64,000 bases of DNA, from the NCBI GenBank assembly GCA_029961745.1, contig CP124680.1, positions 2,790,001 through 2,854,000 of the forward strand, read 5' to 3'. This DNA comes from Nocardioides sp. L-11A. GTDB taxonomy: Bacteria; Actinomycetota; Actinomycetes; Propionibacteriales; Nocardioidaceae. Shown here piece by piece: positions 7,879 to 23,131 of this stretch; the stretch's first letter is position 1; each line of letters starts with the position of its first letter. The notes beneath the pieces were generated by a model. It made no database searches and was not told where the DNA came from. It saw only the letters and a program-made list of their open reading frames with translations. The translations under genes and the position numbers were made by a program.

Positions 7879-8389
7879 TCCGCTCGCCCAGCACCGCCAC
7901 CGTGTCCGGCACGAACGGCAGCGTCGCCACCAGTTCCCGCAGCCGCTCCACGCCGACCCACGCACCCCAGGCGACCTCCTCGGGCTGCCACGTGATCGGG
8001 CCGTCGTAGACGCAGGTGTAGGCGAACGCACGGTACGTCGTGTGCTCGTCGGCGTAGTCGTGCTCGCCGAGCGGCTCCAGGTCGACCCCGGTGACGCCGA
8101 GTTCCTCGGCCACCTCACGGACCGCGGCGTCGTACGGGTCCTCCCCGGCCTGGAGCACGCCGCCCGCGGCGAAGTCGTAGCGCCCGGGGAACACGTCCTT
8201 GATGTCGGTGCGCCGATGGACGTAGACCTCGCCGGCGCTGTTGCGCACCACGATCAGGGTCGCCGCGTGGCGGAGGTTCCGCGCCCGCATCTCCGAGCGG
8301 GGCACCGCCTGGCCCGTCGGGCGGCCGTCGGCGCCGTACAGGGCGACCTGCTCCTCCACCGAGCCGGTCACCAGCCCCGTTCTCTCCAC
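7862..8389 (-). CDS. Nudix hydrolase
   Basis: A 175-residue protein with a complete Nudix box starting GGVLQAGEDPYDAAV and ending REVAEELGV. The N-terminal region (ALYGADGRPTGQAVPRSEMRA) and VVRNSAGEVYVHRRT resemble the isopentenyl-diphosphate-isomerase-like branch of Nudix proteins (YfcD type), but the isomerase-specific residues cannot be confirmed by eye. It probably hydrolyses a nucleoside diphosphate derivative. The stop of this gene lies inside the end of tag, and its start overlaps the 3' end of the adjacent metallo-beta-lactamase gene by 22 bp. Confidence 0.85.
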   Translation of the reverse strand: MERTGLVTGSVEEQVALYGADGRPTGQAVPRSEMRARNLRHAATLIVVRNSAGEVYVHRRTDIKDVFPGRYDFAAGGVLQAGEDPYDAAVREVAEELGVTGVDLEPLGEHDYADEHTTYRAFAYTCVYDGPITWQPEEVAWGAWVGVERLRELVATLPFVPDTVAVLGERIMREA

Positions 8390-9039
8390 GTGGCCAGGTG
8401 TGGGCGCTCGACGCCGAGGCGGGAGTCGTTGCCGTGGCCGGGGTAGAACCAGGTGTCATCCGGCAACGCGCCGAACAGCTTGGTCTCGACGTCGTCGACG
8501 AGTGTCGCGAAGGCGGCGGCGTCGCCGAACGTGTTGCCGACACCGCCGGGGAAGAGCGAGTCGCCGGTGAACAGGTGCGGATGGCCGTTCGGGTCGCGGT
8601 AGAGCAGGCAGATCGAGCCGGGGGTGTGGCCGGTGATCCGGATGACCTCCAGCTCGCACGAGCCGACGGCGACGGTGTCGCCGTCGGCGACCCGGCGGTC
8701 GACGGCCACGCCGGTCTGCTCGGTGATGGCGTCCGCGTCGGGCTCGCCGGCCACGACCGCGGCGCCGGTGGCGCGGACGACGTCCGCGAGCGCTCGGTGG
8801 TGGTCCCAGTGCTGGTGGGTGGTGACCACGGCGGTCAGGCCGGCGTCGCCGATGAGGGGCAGCAGCGTCTCGGGCGCGGCGGCGGCGTCGATCAGCACCT
8901 GCTCTCCCGTGTCGCCGCAGCGCAGCAGGTAGCAGTTGTTCGACATCTTCTCGTCGACGGCCACCTTGGTGATCGTCAGCCCGGCCAGCTCGCGCACGTC
9001 GGCGGCACCGCCGACCGTGACCTCTCCGGTGTAGCTCAT
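8368..9039 (-). CDS. Metallo-beta-lactamase fold hydrolase (glyoxalase II-like)
   Basis: A 223-residue protein with the zinc-binding signature THQHWDHH, a downstream ITGHTPGSICLL histidine, FTGDSLFPGGVGNT with its metal-bridging Asp, and YPGHGNDS with the last His. These are the five to six ligands of a dinuclear MBL hydrolase of the glyoxalase II type. GGAGGG precedes the ATG at 9039. Its start codon overlaps the stop of the upstream mycothiol-enzyme-like gene (ATGA), so the two are translationally coupled; a thiol-ester substrate from mycothiol is a plausible inference. Confidence 0.87.
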   Translation of the reverse strand: MSYTGEVTVGGAADVRELAGLTITKVAVDEKMSNNCYLLRCGDTGEQVLIDAAAAPETLLPLIGDAGLTAVVTTHQHWDHHRALADVVRATGAAVVAGEPDADAITEQTGVAVDRRVADGDTVAVGSCELEVIRITGHTPGSICLLYRDPNGHPHLFTGDSLFPGGVGNTFGDAAAFATLVDDVETKLFGALPDDTWFYPGHGNDSRLGVERPHLATWRERGW

Positions 9040-9719
9040 CGTCCCTCCAGGCTCGGCAGCGTTCCGGTCGTGCTCGACAGTACTGCCGCGGGCGCACGGC
9101 CGGTCGCCCACCAGGCGAGGGCGTCGAGGGGGCCGCTGACCGTCGGCGCGTTCGCGGCGGGGGAGCCGAAGGCCCACCGGGCCGGTTCGTCGGTGGCCAC
9201 CACGTGGAAGCCGGGGCCGTCGTACCGCGCGGCGTCGTGGCCGAGGAACGCGATCGCGGTGGTGGGCGGCCAGTCGGCGGCGGAGTAGCCGGCGTCGAGG
9301 TCGGCGTGGTGGATCTCGACCTCCCGCAGCCGCAGCCCGGGTACGCCGTCCGCGGGCATCTGCTGGCCGCCCGGCGTGCGCTCGAACAGGGTGCCCGGGG
9401 CCAGGCCGTCCGCGACACCGACGACCTCGGCCAGGGCCGCGCTGCCGGCGACGAGCCGGTCGAGCACCGCGGCCGGGGCCTCGGCGGCCAGCACGTCGAT
9501 GTCGCCGTCGCGCGCGTCGTCGGAGGCGTACATGGTCACCGGCCGTCCGTCCCGGATGCCGCGCAGCACCCCCGCGAGCGCGTCCGCGTTGAGCGCGAGG
9601 TGGGCGAGCACATGGGCCCGGCTCCAGCCGGTGCACAGGGAGGGGGCGGCCCAGTCGTCGGCGGTCAGCGCGCGGGCCGTGGAGAGAAGCCGCTCGGTCG
9701 CGGCGGTGAGGGAGGTCAC
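9036..9719 (-). CDS. Maleylpyruvate isomerase family (mycothiol-dependent DinB-fold) protein
   Basis: A 227-residue protein with the DinB-like metal site expected of this family: TGWSRAHVLAHLALNADAL near residue 35-50 and LRLREVEIHHADLDAGY near residue 130, supplying His, Glu and His. The C-terminal half (DALAWWATGRAP) matches the second domain of maleylpyruvate-isomerase-like proteins. Known members use mycothiol as cofactor. The coupled MBL-fold gene suggests a two-step thiol detoxification, but neither substrate is known. Confidence 0.83.
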   Translation of the reverse strand: MTSLTAATERLLSTARALTADDWAAPSLCTGWSRAHVLAHLALNADALAGVLRGIRDGRPVTMYASDDARDGDIDVLAAEAPAAVLDRLVAGSAALAEVVGVADGLAPGTLFERTPGGQQMPADGVPGLRLREVEIHHADLDAGYSAADWPPTTAIAFLGHDAARYDGPGFHVVATDEPARWAFGSPAANAPTVSGPLDALAWWATGRAPAAVLSSTTGTLPSLEGR

Positions 9720-9822
9720 GCGCCCATCATGCCCGCCCGGCCGTCGCGGACAGGAGGGCTGTCGGCGGTGGGTGAGAGGCTGTTCCGTGCGCGCGGCGGC
9801 TTGCCTGACCGGCGTACGATGG

Positions 9823-9836
9823 CGAACACTTGTTCG
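9823..9836. promoter_or_regulatory. LexA/SOS box upstream of uvrA
   Basis: CGAACACTTGTTCG has the inverted arms CGAAC and GTTCG with a 4-bp centre, as in the actinobacterial SOS box. It ends 29 bp upstream of the uvrA GTG, and a TACGAT -10-like hexamer lies just before it at 9815-9820. Binding of LexA here would repress uvrA until DNA damage. Confidence 0.88.
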
Positions 9837-9865
9837 AAACGCACTTCGAGGGAATTGGACCGGTA

Positions 9866-12889
<3,024 letters not shown>

Positions 12890-12939
12890 TCGGATCGGGG
12901 TCTCAGCCGGCTCTCAACCGTGGCCCGTAGCCTGACGCC

Positions 12940-13419
12940 ATGACTTCCTCCGTGAGCCGGCGGCGCGCACTGACCGGGGTCGCGACGCTCGGCGTCGGCG
13001 TTCCCCTCCTGGCCGCGTGTGGCGACGACGGCGCGACCGCCGACGACCCGGTGGCGCCCGACCCCACGTCGACCCCGACCTCGGCAGCGCCCTCCGATCC
13101 GGCGGGCGCGACCACGACGGCGGAGGCTGCGGCGGGTGGGCTGATCGCCACCGATGCCGTGCCCGTCGGCGGGGGCGTGGTGCTCAAGGACGAGGAGGTC
13201 GTGGTCACCCAGCCCGCGGCCGGCGAGTTCAAGGCGTTCACGGCGATCTGCACCCACCAGGGCTGCCTGGTGGGCTCGGTGGCGGACGGCACCATCCACT
13301 GTCCCTGCCATGACAGCTCCTTCTCGGCCGCCGACGGCTCGGTCGAGGGCGGCCCCGCCAACGGGCCGCTGAGCGAGATCACCGTCACCGTGGTCGACGG
13401 TGAGGTCCGGCGCGCATGA
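12940..13419 (+). CDS. Rieske [2Fe-2S] lipoprotein, canonical copy
   Basis: A 159-residue exported protein. It begins with a twin-arginine-like SRRRAL and a lipobox LLAAC, so Cys26 should be lipidated after Tat or Sec export. An Ala/Thr/Pro linker follows, then a Rieske domain with CTHQGC and CPCH. All four ligands (Cys, His, Cys, His) and both disulfide cysteines are present. It probably acts as an electron carrier on the outer face of the membrane. The second copy starts inside its stop codon (ATGA at 13416), so the two are translationally coupled. Confidence 0.87.
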   Translation: MTSSVSRRRALTGVATLGVGVPLLAACGDDGATADDPVAPDPTSTPTSAAPSDPAGATTTAEAAAGGLIATDAVPVGGGVVLKDEEVVVTQPAAGEFKAFTAICTHQGCLVGSVADGTIHCPCHDSSFSAADGSVEGGPANGPLSEITVTVVDGEVRRA

Positions 13420-13841
13420 CGGGGATCGGCGAGATCCGCGCCAGCCGCCGCATCGTCTTCTCCGGTCTCGGAGCGCTCGGCGTGGCCGCCGCGCTGGCCG
13501 GTTGTGCGGGTGGCGACGGAGACGGTGGGTCGTCCGGGCCGAAGGTCGCCGCGGGCGCGGAGCTGGCCACGACTTCCGAAGTGCCGGTGGGCGGCGGCAT
13601 CGTCCTCACCGACGAGAAGGTCGTGGTCACCCAGCCGACGGCGGGCACGTTCCTGGCGTTCACGGCCGTCTGCACGCACCAGAGCCTTCTCGTGACCTCG
13701 GTCGAGGACGGCACGATCCGCTGCGCCAACCACGGTTCGTCCTACTCGGCGACCACCGGGGAGGTCGAGGGCGGACCGGCCGGCGGCCCGCTGGCCGCGG
13801 TCGACATCACGGTCGAGGGCGACCGGATCCTCGCCGCCTGA
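13416..13841 (+). CDS. Rieske [2Fe-2S] lipoprotein, disulfide-less copy
   Basis: A 141-residue exported protein with SRRIVF, a hydrophobic stretch and lipobox ALAGC. Its Rieske region reads CTHQSL and CANH. The four cluster ligands remain, but the two extra cysteines that form the disulfide in high-potential Rieske proteins are replaced by Leu and Asn. The rest aligns with the upstream copy, for example VPVGGGIVLTDEKVVVTQP against VPVGGGVVLKDEEVVVTQP. It looks like a tandem duplicate with altered redox potential. Its final 100 bp overlap the 3' end of the convergent TPR-like gene. Confidence 0.85.
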   Translation: MTGIGEIRASRRIVFSGLGALGVAAALAGCAGGDGDGGSSGPKVAAGAELATTSEVPVGGGIVLTDEKVVVTQPTAGTFLAFTAVCTHQSLLVTSVEDGTIRCANHGSSYSATTGEVEGGPAGGPLAAVDITVEGDRILAA

Positions 13842-15103
13842 GCGCGCCAGCGCCGGTCGCGTGGGGAGTCCCGGCGGTCGAGCCGGGCATCGAGGACGAG
13901 CCGGGCGTCGTCGTACCGGCCGGCGCGCAGTAGGGCCGCGATCCGGGCCTCCTCGACGATCTCGCGCTGCGCGTCGGAGCCGCCGAGGCGCCAGGTCGAC
14001 GTGCCCAGCGCGGCGAGGCGGTCGGCAGCTGCCGAGCTCCGCCCCGCCGCGAGGAGGCCGAGGGCGGCGGCGAGCGGCGCCACCACCTCCCGGTGGGTCG
14101 GGTTGGGGTGTGCGGAGCACCAGTCGGAGAGCCGCTGCAGAGCGGCCCGGTCGTCGACGGCCAGCAGCGCCACCGCGGCATGCAGGCCGAGGAAGGCCGT
14201 CCCGGGCCGTTCGAGCACGTCACGGCCGGTGACAGCGACGACCTCGTCGAGGGGTGGCACGTCGCGGGCATCGGCCGTGATGGCCCAGCGGAAGAGCAGC
14301 GACCCGCTGTCGACGAGGGCTCGGCAGCCGACGGCGTGGCGGGGCTGCAGTTGGCTGTCGTAGCGACTCCGGACGGCTGCCAGGTCGCCGGTCGACAGCT
14401 CGTGGAGCGCCGCGTGCCACGAGAAGTGGGTCAGGCTGTCGGTAGCAGCACCGGCGCCCGTGATCCACGCGTCCATCCAGGCGAGGCCGGCCGCATGATC
14501 GCCCGTCTCGTAGTGGGCGTGCGCGCGGGCATGGGCGGCGTGCCCGCCGGACGGCTCGGCGCTCAGCGAGCGGCACGACAGGTCCATCGCCTCGTCGAAG
14601 CGCCGCTGCTCCTGGCGCACGAACGCCATCAGCCCGGTGATCCACGGGTCGTCGCCGTACGCCGGCGCGGCGTCCTCGACGATCCGCCAGGCCGTCTCGG
14701 GGACATCGGTCACACCGGCGAAGGCGATGGTCGGCATCGCCACGGAGAGCAGCAGCGCGTCGAGCGGGTACGACGCCAGGTGGGTCACGAGGGGAGCGGG
14801 GTCACCCCGTAGGTGCTGCTCGACCGCGTCCACATGGCTGCGCTCGCGTTCGGTCGCCCGGGCGGCGTGCAGCCGCGCGTCCGCCAGGCGGGCCGCGATG
14901 TCGACCTCCACGCACATCTCGTGGCCGAGCAGGGCGAGCGCGGCATGCCCGAGCGCGAAGGTCGGGTCGAGGGCGATGGCCGTGGCGATCCGGTCGGCGG
15001 CGCCGGTGCGCAGCCGGAGCAGGTCGCGGACGCCGTCGACATAGGCGTCGGCGGCCAGCGGACCGGTGGTGAGCTCGTAGCCGTAGGCATCCCGACATCG
15101 CAT
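13742..15103 (-). CDS. TPR-like repeat protein (tetratricopeptide repeat protein 38 type)
   Basis: A 453-residue, Ala-rich, all-helical soluble protein with no signal peptide. Repeated helical pairs such as [38 protein letters not shown] and [24 protein letters not shown] have TPR spacing. The opening ([25 protein letters not shown]) and [15 protein letters not shown] resemble the TTC38 family, whose function is not known. The protein's last 33 codons are antisense to the second Rieske gene; this tail is Ser/Pro-rich and may not be functionally constrained. Confidence 0.7.
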   Translation of the reverse strand: MRCRDAYGYELTTGPLAADAYVDGVRDLLRLRTGAADRIATAIALDPTFALGHAALALLGHEMCVEVDIAARLADARLHAARATERERSHVDAVEQHLRGDPAPLVTHLASYPLDALLLSVAMPTIAFAGVTDVPETAWRIVEDAAPAYGDDPWITGLMAFVRQEQRRFDEAMDLSCRSLSAEPSGGHAAHARAHAHYETGDHAAGLAWMDAWITGAGAATDSLTHFSWHAALHELSTGDLAAVRSRYDSQLQPRHAVGCRALVDSGSLLFRWAITADARDVPPLDEVVAVTGRDVLERPGTAFLGLHAAVALLAVDDRAALQRLSDWCSAHPNPTHREVVAPLAAALGLLAAGRSSAAADRLAALGTSTWRLGGSDAQREIVEEARIAALLRAGRYDDARLVLDARLDRRDSPRDRRWRAQAARIRSPSTVMSTAASGPPAGPPSTSPVVAE

Positions 15104-15194
15104 ATGTCTAGTAAAGCACGCGACTAAGACGAATAAAGATCGGTGCCGGATCCATGTGGAATCCGTGTCGGTGGCGGTCCGTAGGGTTGGCCTC

Positions 15195-17153
15195 GTGTCA
15201 CCCGCGCTGAGCTACCGGCCGAAACCCGGCTCGATCCCCACCCAGCCGGGGGTCTACCGGTTCCGCGACCGCACCCAGCGGGTCATCTACGTCGGCAAGG
15301 CCAAGAACCTCCGGGCCCGGCTGTCGTCGTACTTCCAGGACATCGGCAATCTCCACCCGCGCACGGCGAGCATGGTCACCACCGCGACCTCGGTGGAGTG
15401 GACGGTCGTCGGCACCGAGGTCGAGGCACTGCAGCTGGAGTACTCCTGGATCAAGGAGTTCGACCCCCGCTTCAACGTGAAGTACCGCGACGACAAGTCC
15501 TATCCGTGGCTGGCGGTCACCGTGTCCGAGGAGTTCCCGCGGGTGATGGTGGGGCGCGGCGCGAAGCGCAAGGGCACCCGCTACTTCGGCCCCTACAGCC
15601 ACGCCTGGGCGATCCGCGAGACCGTCGACATCCTGCTGCGCGTCTTCCCGATGCGCTCGTGCAGCAACGGCGTGTTCAAGCGCTCCAGCCAGATCGGGCG
15701 CCCGTGCCTGCTCGGCTACATCGACAAGTGCTCGGCGCCGTGCGTCGGCAAGGTGTCGCCCGAGGACCACCGCGCGATCGTGGACGACTTCTGCGAGTTC
15801 ATGGCCGGCCGGACCCGACCGTTCATGAAACGCATCGAGCAGCAGATGTACGCCGCCTCCGATGCGCTCGACTTCGAGAAGGCCGCCCGGCTGCGCGACG
15901 ACCTCGGCGCCATGAACAAGGCGCTCGAGAAGCAGGCGGTCGTCTTCGGCGACGGCTCCGACGCCGACGTGATCGCGCTCGCGGAGGACCCGCTCGAGGT
16001 CGCGGTCCAGGTGTTCTACGTCCGTGGCGGCCGGATCCGTGGCCAGCGCGGTTGGGTCGCCGACCGCACCGACGACGGCGACACGGCTGCCCTGGTCGAG
16101 GACTTCCTGCTGCAGCTCTACGCCGGCGTCGCGCCGGAGGACGTGCGTGACGCCGTGCCGCGCGAGATCCTGGTGCCCGCGCTGCCGGCCGAGCACGCGA
16201 CCTTCGAGCAGCTGCTGTCCGACCTGCGGGGGTCCAAGGTCGAGATCCGGGTGCCGCAGCGCGGCGACAAGAAGACCCTCCAGGAGACCGTCGCCCGCAA
16301 CGCCACCGAGTCGCTGGCCCTGCACAAGACCAAGCGCGCCAGCGACCTGACCACCCGCAACCGCGCGCTCGCCGAGATCGCGGAGGCGCTCGACCTCGAC
16401 GAGGCGCCGCTGCGCATCGAGTGCTACGACGTCTCCCACATCCAGGGCACCGAGATCGTCGCGTCGATGGTGGTCTTCGAGGACGGGCTGGCCCGCAAGG
16501 GGGAGTACCGCCGGTTCGTGATCAAGGATCAGGACGGCTCCGACGACGTCAAGGCCATGCACGAGGTGATCACGCGGCGGTTCCGCCGGCTGCTCGACGA
16601 GCAGGCGCGCTCGGAGCTGCGCCCGGGCGACCCGGACGCCGGCACGGGGCCGATGCTGGTCGACCCCGACACCGGCCGGCCGCGGAAGTTCGCCTACGCG
16701 CCCGGGCTGGTCGTGGTCGACGGCGGTGCGCCGCAGGTCGCCGCGGCGCAGCGGGCCCTCGACGAGCTCGGCATCGACGACATCCCGATCTGCGGCCTGG
16801 CCAAGCGCCTCGAGGAGGTGTGGGTGCCGGGCGAGGAGGACCCGGTGATCCTGCCGCGCACCTCGGAGGGCCTCTACCTCCTCCAGCGGGTCCGCGACGA
16901 GGCGCACCGCTTCGCCATCACCCACCACCGCAACCGGCGCTCGAAGTCGATGGTCGAGAGCCTGCTCGACGACGTGCCCGGGCTCGGCGAGGTGCGCCGC
17001 CGCACGCTGTTGCGTCACTTCGGCTCGTTGCGCAAGCTGCGTGCGGCCACGGTCGAGGAGATCGCGGCGGTCCCGGGCGTCGGCCCCCGCACGGCCGCGG
17101 CCATCAAGGAGGCCCTGCACACGCCCAGTGGGCACAATGACGCCCATGGATGA
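15195..17153 (+). CDS. uvrC: Excinuclease ABC subunit C
   Basis: A 652-residue UvrC, which makes both incisions in nucleotide excision repair. The GIY-YIG domain opens with [12 protein letters not shown] and [22 protein letters not shown] motif for UvrB ([15 protein letters not shown]) is followed by the RNase H-like domain with [12 protein letters not shown] and [11 protein letters not shown]. Tandem helix-hairpin-helix motifs close the protein ([25 protein letters not shown]). The GTG at 15195 gives the standard N-terminus. It overlaps rapZ by 8 bp, starting the conserved uvrC-rapZ-yvcK-whiA cluster. Confidence 0.97.
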   Translation: MSPALSYRPKPGSIPTQPGVYRFRDRTQRVIYVGKAKNLRARLSSYFQDIGNLHPRTASMVTTATSVEWTVVGTEVEALQLEYSWIKEFDPRFNVKYRDDKSYPWLAVTVSEEFPRVMVGRGAKRKGTRYFGPYSHAWAIRETVDILLRVFPMRSCSNGVFKRSSQIGRPCLLGYIDKCSAPCVGKVSPEDHRAIVDDFCEFMAGRTRPFMKRIEQQMYAASDALDFEKAARLRDDLGAMNKALEKQAVVFGDGSDADVIALAEDPLEVAVQVFYVRGGRIRGQRGWVADRTDDGDTAALVEDFLLQLYAGVAPEDVRDAVPREILVPALPAEHATFEQLLSDLRGSKVEIRVPQRGDKKTLQETVARNATESLALHKTKRASDLTTRNRALAEIAEALDLDEAPLRIECYDVSHIQGTEIVASMVVFEDGLARKGEYRRFVIKDQDGSDDVKAMHEVITRRFRRLLDEQARSELRPGDPDAGTGPMLVDPDTGRPRKFAYAPGLVVVDGGAPQVAAAQRALDELGIDDIPICGLAKRLEEVWVPGEEDPVILPRTSEGLYLLQRVRDEAHRFAITHHRNRRSKSMVESLLDDVPGLGEVRRRTLLRHFGSLRKLRAATVEEIAAVPGVGPRTAAAIKEALHTPSGHNDAHG

Positions 17154-18012
17154 GACGCACGGGGAGCTCGTGGTCGTCACCGGCATGACCGGTGCGGGCC
17201 GCAGCACCGCCGCGAAGGAACTGGAGGATCTCGGCTTCTTCGTCGTCGACAACCTCCCGCCCAGCCTGCTGCCCGAGGTGGTCCGTCTGGTCGACGAGAG
17301 CCATGGCCCGGCCCAGCCGGTCGCGGTCGTGGTCGACGTCCGCTCGGGCTCCTTCTTCCAGGGCCTGCGCAGCGCCCTGGCCCACGGCGTCGCCGGCCGG
17401 GTGGCCACCCTGGTGTTCCTCGACGCGACCGACGAGGTGCTGGTCCGCCGCCAGGAGGCGGCGCGCCGGCCCCACCCGCTCCAGCAGGGCGGCCGGCTGC
17501 TCGACGGCCTGCAGCGCGAGCGCGTCGTCCTGGCCGACCTGCGCTCCGAGGCCGACCTGGTCATCGACACCACCAGCCTCAACGTGCATCAGCTCACCGA
17601 CCGCATCGCCGAGTCGTTCGGTACGTCGGAGGCGACCCGGTTGCGCGTGTCGGTGATCAGCTTCGGCTTCAAGTACGGCATCCCCGTCGACGCCGACTAC
17701 GTCGCCGACATGCGCTTCCTGCCCAACCCGCACTGGGTGCCCGAGCTCCGCCCGCGCACCGGCCAGGACGCCGAGGTGTCGGCGTACGTCCTGGGGCGTC
17801 CGGGGGCCGCGGAGTTCGTCGACGCCTACGTGCCGCTGCTGGTGGGGGTCGCCGAGGGCTATCTGCGCGAGGGCAAGCGGTTCATGCGGGTCGCGATCGG
17901 CTGCACCGGCGGCAAGCACCGCAGTGTGGCGATGACCGAGGAGATCGCCCGTCGGCTGGGTGAGCAGGGGCACGTCGCCCGGGCGATCCATCGCGACCTG
18001 GGGCGCGAGTGA
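17146..18012 (+). CDS. rapZ: RNase adapter / nucleotide-binding protein RapZ (YvcJ family)
   Basis: A 288-residue P-loop protein with Walker [43 protein letters not shown] and the highly conserved C-terminus [22 protein letters not shown]. In E. coli RapZ guides RNase E to GlmZ; actinobacteria lack that sRNA system, so its role here is probably nucleotide-dependent regulation. An ATG at 17137 is an alternative start that adds three residues. It overlaps uvrC and is coupled to yvcK by GTGA. Confidence 0.92.
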   Translation: MDETHGELVVVTGMTGAGRSTAAKELEDLGFFVVDNLPPSLLPEVVRLVDESHGPAQPVAVVVDVRSGSFFQGLRSALAHGVAGRVATLVFLDATDEVLVRRQEAARRPHPLQQGGRLLDGLQRERVVLADLRSEADLVIDTTSLNVHQLTDRIAESFGTSEATRLRVSVISFGFKYGIPVDADYVADMRFLPNPHWVPELRPRTGQDAEVSAYVLGRPGAAEFVDAYVPLLVGVAEGYLREGKRFMRVAIGCTGGKHRSVAMTEEIARRLGEQGHVARAIHRDLGRE

Positions 18013-19004
18013 GCTCCGAGCAGCTCGGGGCGGACCAGCGGGCGCAGGCGGTCGTGGCCCTGGGGGGCGGCCACGGCCTGCACGCCTCGCTCAGCGCCCT
18101 GCGCCACCTGGTCGACGACCTCACCGTGGACGAGCTCACCGCCGTCGTCACGGTCGCCGACAACGGCGGCTCGTCCGGTCGGCTGCGTGGGGAGTTCGGG
18201 GTGCTGCCGCCGGGCGACCTGCGGATGGCGCTGGCCGCGCTGTGCGGCGACGACGAGTGGGGCGCCACCTGGGCCCGGGTCCTGCAGCACCGGTTCGCCG
18301 GCGACGGTGAGATGCGCGGCCATGTCGTCGGCAACCTGCTCATCGTGGGCCTGTGGGAGCTGCTCGGCGACCACGTCGACGCGCTGGACTGGGTCGGCCG
18401 GCTGCTCGGCGCGAAGGGCCGGGTGCTGCCCATGGCGATGACGCCGATGGACATCACCGCCGAGGTGCGCGGTCTCGAGGCGGGGCGCCCCGACGGGCTG
18501 ACCTCCGTGCGCGGCCAGGTCGAGGTGGCGACGACCGGCGGTGTGATCACCTCCATCGCCCTCGACCCGCCGGACCCGGAGGTCGGCCCGGCCGTCATCG
18601 ACGCGATCGCCGCGGCCGACTGGGTGGTCCTGGGTCCGGGGTCGTGGTTCACCAGCGTGCTGCCGCACCTGCTCGTCCCGCGGCTGCGCGAGGCCCTGGT
18701 CGCCACCGAGGCGCGCCTCGTGGTGGTGCTGAACCTCGAGGAGCAGGCGGGCGAGACCGGCGGCTTCGGCCCGGCCGACCACCTCGCCGTCCTGGCCGAG
18801 CACGCACCCGATCTCGGCATCGACGTCGTGCTCGCCGACCGGCGGTCGGTCGCCGAGGGCCTCGGTGAGCTCGAGGAGACGGTGGCCGCTCTGGGCGCCC
18901 GGCTGGTCGTCGACGACGTCGCCACCGACGACGGTGGCCCCCGGCACGACCCGGCCAGGCTCGCGGCGGCGTACGCCCGCGTCTTCGAGGCGTCGGATTG
19001 TTGA
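18009..19004 (+). CDS. yvcK: Gluconeogenesis factor YvcK / CofD-like family protein
   Basis: A 331-residue protein with [66 protein letters not shown] and [21 protein letters not shown]. These are standard for the UPF0052/YvcK group, close to 2-phospho-L-lactate transferase in fold. Known YvcK proteins bind UDP-sugars and affect cell-wall synthesis and shape. It lies between rapZ and whiA, as in most Gram-positives. Confidence 0.93.
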   Translation: MSSEQLGADQRAQAVVALGGGHGLHASLSALRHLVDDLTVDELTAVVTVADNGGSSGRLRGEFGVLPPGDLRMALAALCGDDEWGATWARVLQHRFAGDGEMRGHVVGNLLIVGLWELLGDHVDALDWVGRLLGAKGRVLPMAMTPMDITAEVRGLEAGRPDGLTSVRGQVEVATTGGVITSIALDPPDPEVGPAVIDAIAAADWVVLGPGSWFTSVLPHLLVPRLREALVATEARLVVVLNLEEQAGETGGFGPADHLAVLAEHAPDLGIDVVLADRRSVAEGLGELEETVAALGARLVVDDVATDDGGPRHDPARLAAAYARVFEASDC

Positions 19005-19026
19005 CCCACGTGGGAGGATCGCCCCT

Positions 19027-21091
<2,065 letters not shown>

Positions 21092-21095
21092 CCCC

Positions 21096-22286
21096 GTGAC
21101 TGAGTTCAACGGCCTCGGCGAGGTCAGTGGCAAGCGCGTCCTGGTCCGCTCCGACCTCAATGTGCCGCTCGACAGCGGCCGGATCACCGACGACGGCCGG
21201 ATCCGTGCCAGCGTGCCGACGATCAGGGCACTGGCCGACGCCGGCGCCCGCGTCATCGTCACCGCACACCTGGGCCGGCCGAAGGGCGAGCCGGACCCGG
21301 CGTACTCCCTGGCGCCGGTCGCCGCCCGCCTCGGCGAGCTGCTCGGCGCGCCGGTCGCCTTCGCGACCGACACCGTCGGCGCCTCGGCCCAGGAGACGGT
21401 GGCCGCGCTGCGGGACGGCCAGGTCGCCCTCTTGGAGAACGTCAGGTTCAACGCCGGCGAGACCAGCAAGGACGACGTCGAGCGGGGCGCCTTCGCCGAC
21501 CGGCTGGCCGGCCTGGCCGACGCGTTCGTGTCCGACGGCTTCGGCGTCGTGCACCGCAAGCAGGCCAGCGTGTACGACGTGGCGCAGCGCCTCCCGCACG
21601 CCATGGGCGGCCTGGTCGCCGCCGAGGTCGCGGTGCTGCGCCGGCTCACCGTCGACCCCGAGCGGCCCTATGTCGTCGTCCTCGGCGGCTCGAAGGTCTC
21701 CGACAAGCTCGGCGTGATCGACAACCTGCTCGGCAAGGCAGACCGGCTGCTCATCGGCGGCGGCATGGTGTTCACCTTCCTCAAGGCCGACGGCCATGAG
21801 GTCGGCAAGAGCCTCCTCGAGGAGGACCAGCTCGACACCGTGCGCGCCTACCAGGCCCGGGCCAAGGAGCTCGGCGTCGAGATCGTGCTGCCCACCGACA
21901 TCGTGGTGGCCGACAGCTTCGGCGACGAGGCCTCCGCCCGCGTGGTCGCTGCCGACGCCATCCCGGCCGACACCCTCGGCCTCGACATCGGCCCCGCGTC
22001 GGGCAAGGCGTTCGCCGCCGCTCTGGCCGATGCGCGGACGGTGTTCTGGAACGGCCCGATGGGCGTCTTCGAGCAGCCCGCCTTCGCCGAGGGCACCCGA
22101 GCCGTCGCCGAGGCGCTCACCGGTGTGGCCGGGCTGTCCGTCGTCGGCGGCGGCGACTCCGCGGCCGCCGTACGCACGCTCGGGTTCGACGAGGCCGCGT
22201 TCGGCCACATCTCGACCGGTGGTGGCGCCAGCCTCGAGTATCTCGAGGGCAAGGAGCTCCCCGGCATCACGGTTCTGGAGGACTGA
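21096..22286 (+). CDS. pgk: Phosphoglycerate kinase
   Basis: A 396-residue PGK with [77 protein letters not shown] and the nucleotide-binding hinge [15 protein letters not shown] with GGGDSAAAV. It makes ATP and 3-phosphoglycerate. It uses a GTG start, and its stop codon overlaps the tpiA start by one base. Confidence 0.97.
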   Translation: MTEFNGLGEVSGKRVLVRSDLNVPLDSGRITDDGRIRASVPTIRALADAGARVIVTAHLGRPKGEPDPAYSLAPVAARLGELLGAPVAFATDTVGASAQETVAALRDGQVALLENVRFNAGETSKDDVERGAFADRLAGLADAFVSDGFGVVHRKQASVYDVAQRLPHAMGGLVAAEVAVLRRLTVDPERPYVVVLGGSKVSDKLGVIDNLLGKADRLLIGGGMVFTFLKADGHEVGKSLLEEDQLDTVRAYQARAKELGVEIVLPTDIVVADSFGDEASARVVAADAIPADTLGLDIGPASGKAFAAALADARTVFWNGPMGVFEQPAFAEGTRAVAEALTGVAGLSVVGGGDSAAAVRTLGFDEAAFGHISTGGGASLEYLEGKELPGITVLED

Positions 22287-23104
22287 TGGCTTCGACAAGC
22301 TCAACCGCCGGGGCGGCGCGCACCCCGCTCATGGCGGGCAACTGGAAGATGAACCTCAACCACGCCGAGGCCGTCGTCCTCGTGCAGAAGCTGGCGTGGA
22401 CGCTGTCCGACAAGCGTCACGACTACGGCAGGGTCGAGGTCGCGGTGATCCCGCCGTTCACCGACATCCGGTCGGTCCAGACCCTCATCGACGGCGACCG
22501 GCTCTCCATCCGGTACGGCGCCCAGGACGTCTCGCAGCACAGCGCCGGCGCCTACACCGGCGAGATCTCGGCGGCGATGCTCGCCAAGCTCGGCTGCGCG
22601 TACGTCGTGGTCGGGCACTCCGAGCGGCGGCAGTACCACGCCGAGACCGATGCGGTCGTCAACGCCAAGGCGAAGGCCGCCCTGGGGGAGAAGATCACGC
22701 CCATCGTCTGCGTGGGCGAGGGCCTGGAGGTGCGGCAGGCCGGCGAGCACGTGCCGTTCACGATGGCGCAGGTCGAGGGCTCGCTCGCCGGGCTGTCCAA
22801 GAAGCAGGTCGCCGGTCTCGTCATCGCCTACGAGCCGGTGTGGGCGATCGGCACGGGCGAGGTCGCCACCCCGGACGACGCGCAGGAGGTCTGCGCCGCC
22901 ATCCGCGGCCAGGTCAGGGAGTCCTACGGCGACGAGGCGGCCGACGCCGTCCGCATCCTCTACGGCGGCTCGGTGAAGGCCGCGAACGTCGCCGGGATCA
23001 TGGCGAAGGCCGATGTCGACGGCGCGCTGGTCGGCGGTGCGAGCCTCGAGGTCGACGAGTTCGGCGGAATCTGCCGCTTCTACGACATGCCGGTGCTGTC
23101 CTAG
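22286..23104 (+). CDS. tpiA: Triosephosphate isomerase
   Basis: A 272-residue TIM barrel with catalytic Lys in AGNWKMN, His in VVGHSERR, Glu in [11 protein letters not shown] and the phosphate loop [11 protein letters not shown]. It interconverts dihydroxyacetone phosphate and glyceraldehyde-3-phosphate. The first 13 residues ([13 protein letters not shown]) extend beyond the usual start, but the ATG at 22286 is coupled to the pgk stop (TGATGG). A later in-frame ATG at residue 16 would give the classical length. Confidence 0.96.
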   Translation: MASTSSTAGAARTPLMAGNWKMNLNHAEAVVLVQKLAWTLSDKRHDYGRVEVAVIPPFTDIRSVQTLIDGDRLSIRYGAQDVSQHSAGAYTGEISAAMLAKLGCAYVVVGHSERRQYHAETDAVVNAKAKAALGEKITPIVCVGEGLEVRQAGEHVPFTMAQVEGSLAGLSKKQVAGLVIAYEPVWAIGTGEVATPDDAQEVCAAIRGQVRESYGDEAADAVRILYGGSVKAANVAGIMAKADVDGALVGGASLEVDEFGGICRFYDMPVLS

Positions 23105-23131
23105 CACCAGGTCTGACGTAGGATTCCTCGC

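Noticed and set aside
5287..8118. Very long open frames antisense to or extending beyond real genes, such as a 943-codon frame here, and those at 9716-12694 and 31901-34978
   Set aside because: They arise from GC-rich third codon positions. The extra sequence is Arg/Pro/Gly/Ala-rich and has no domain, while the real genes in these stretches have clear family motifs.
9830..9865. A start for uvrA 36 bp upstream of the chosen GTG (TTG at 9830)
   Set aside because: It lies inside the SOS box, adds a peptide not seen in UvrA, and the GTG at 9866 gives the standard N-terminus.
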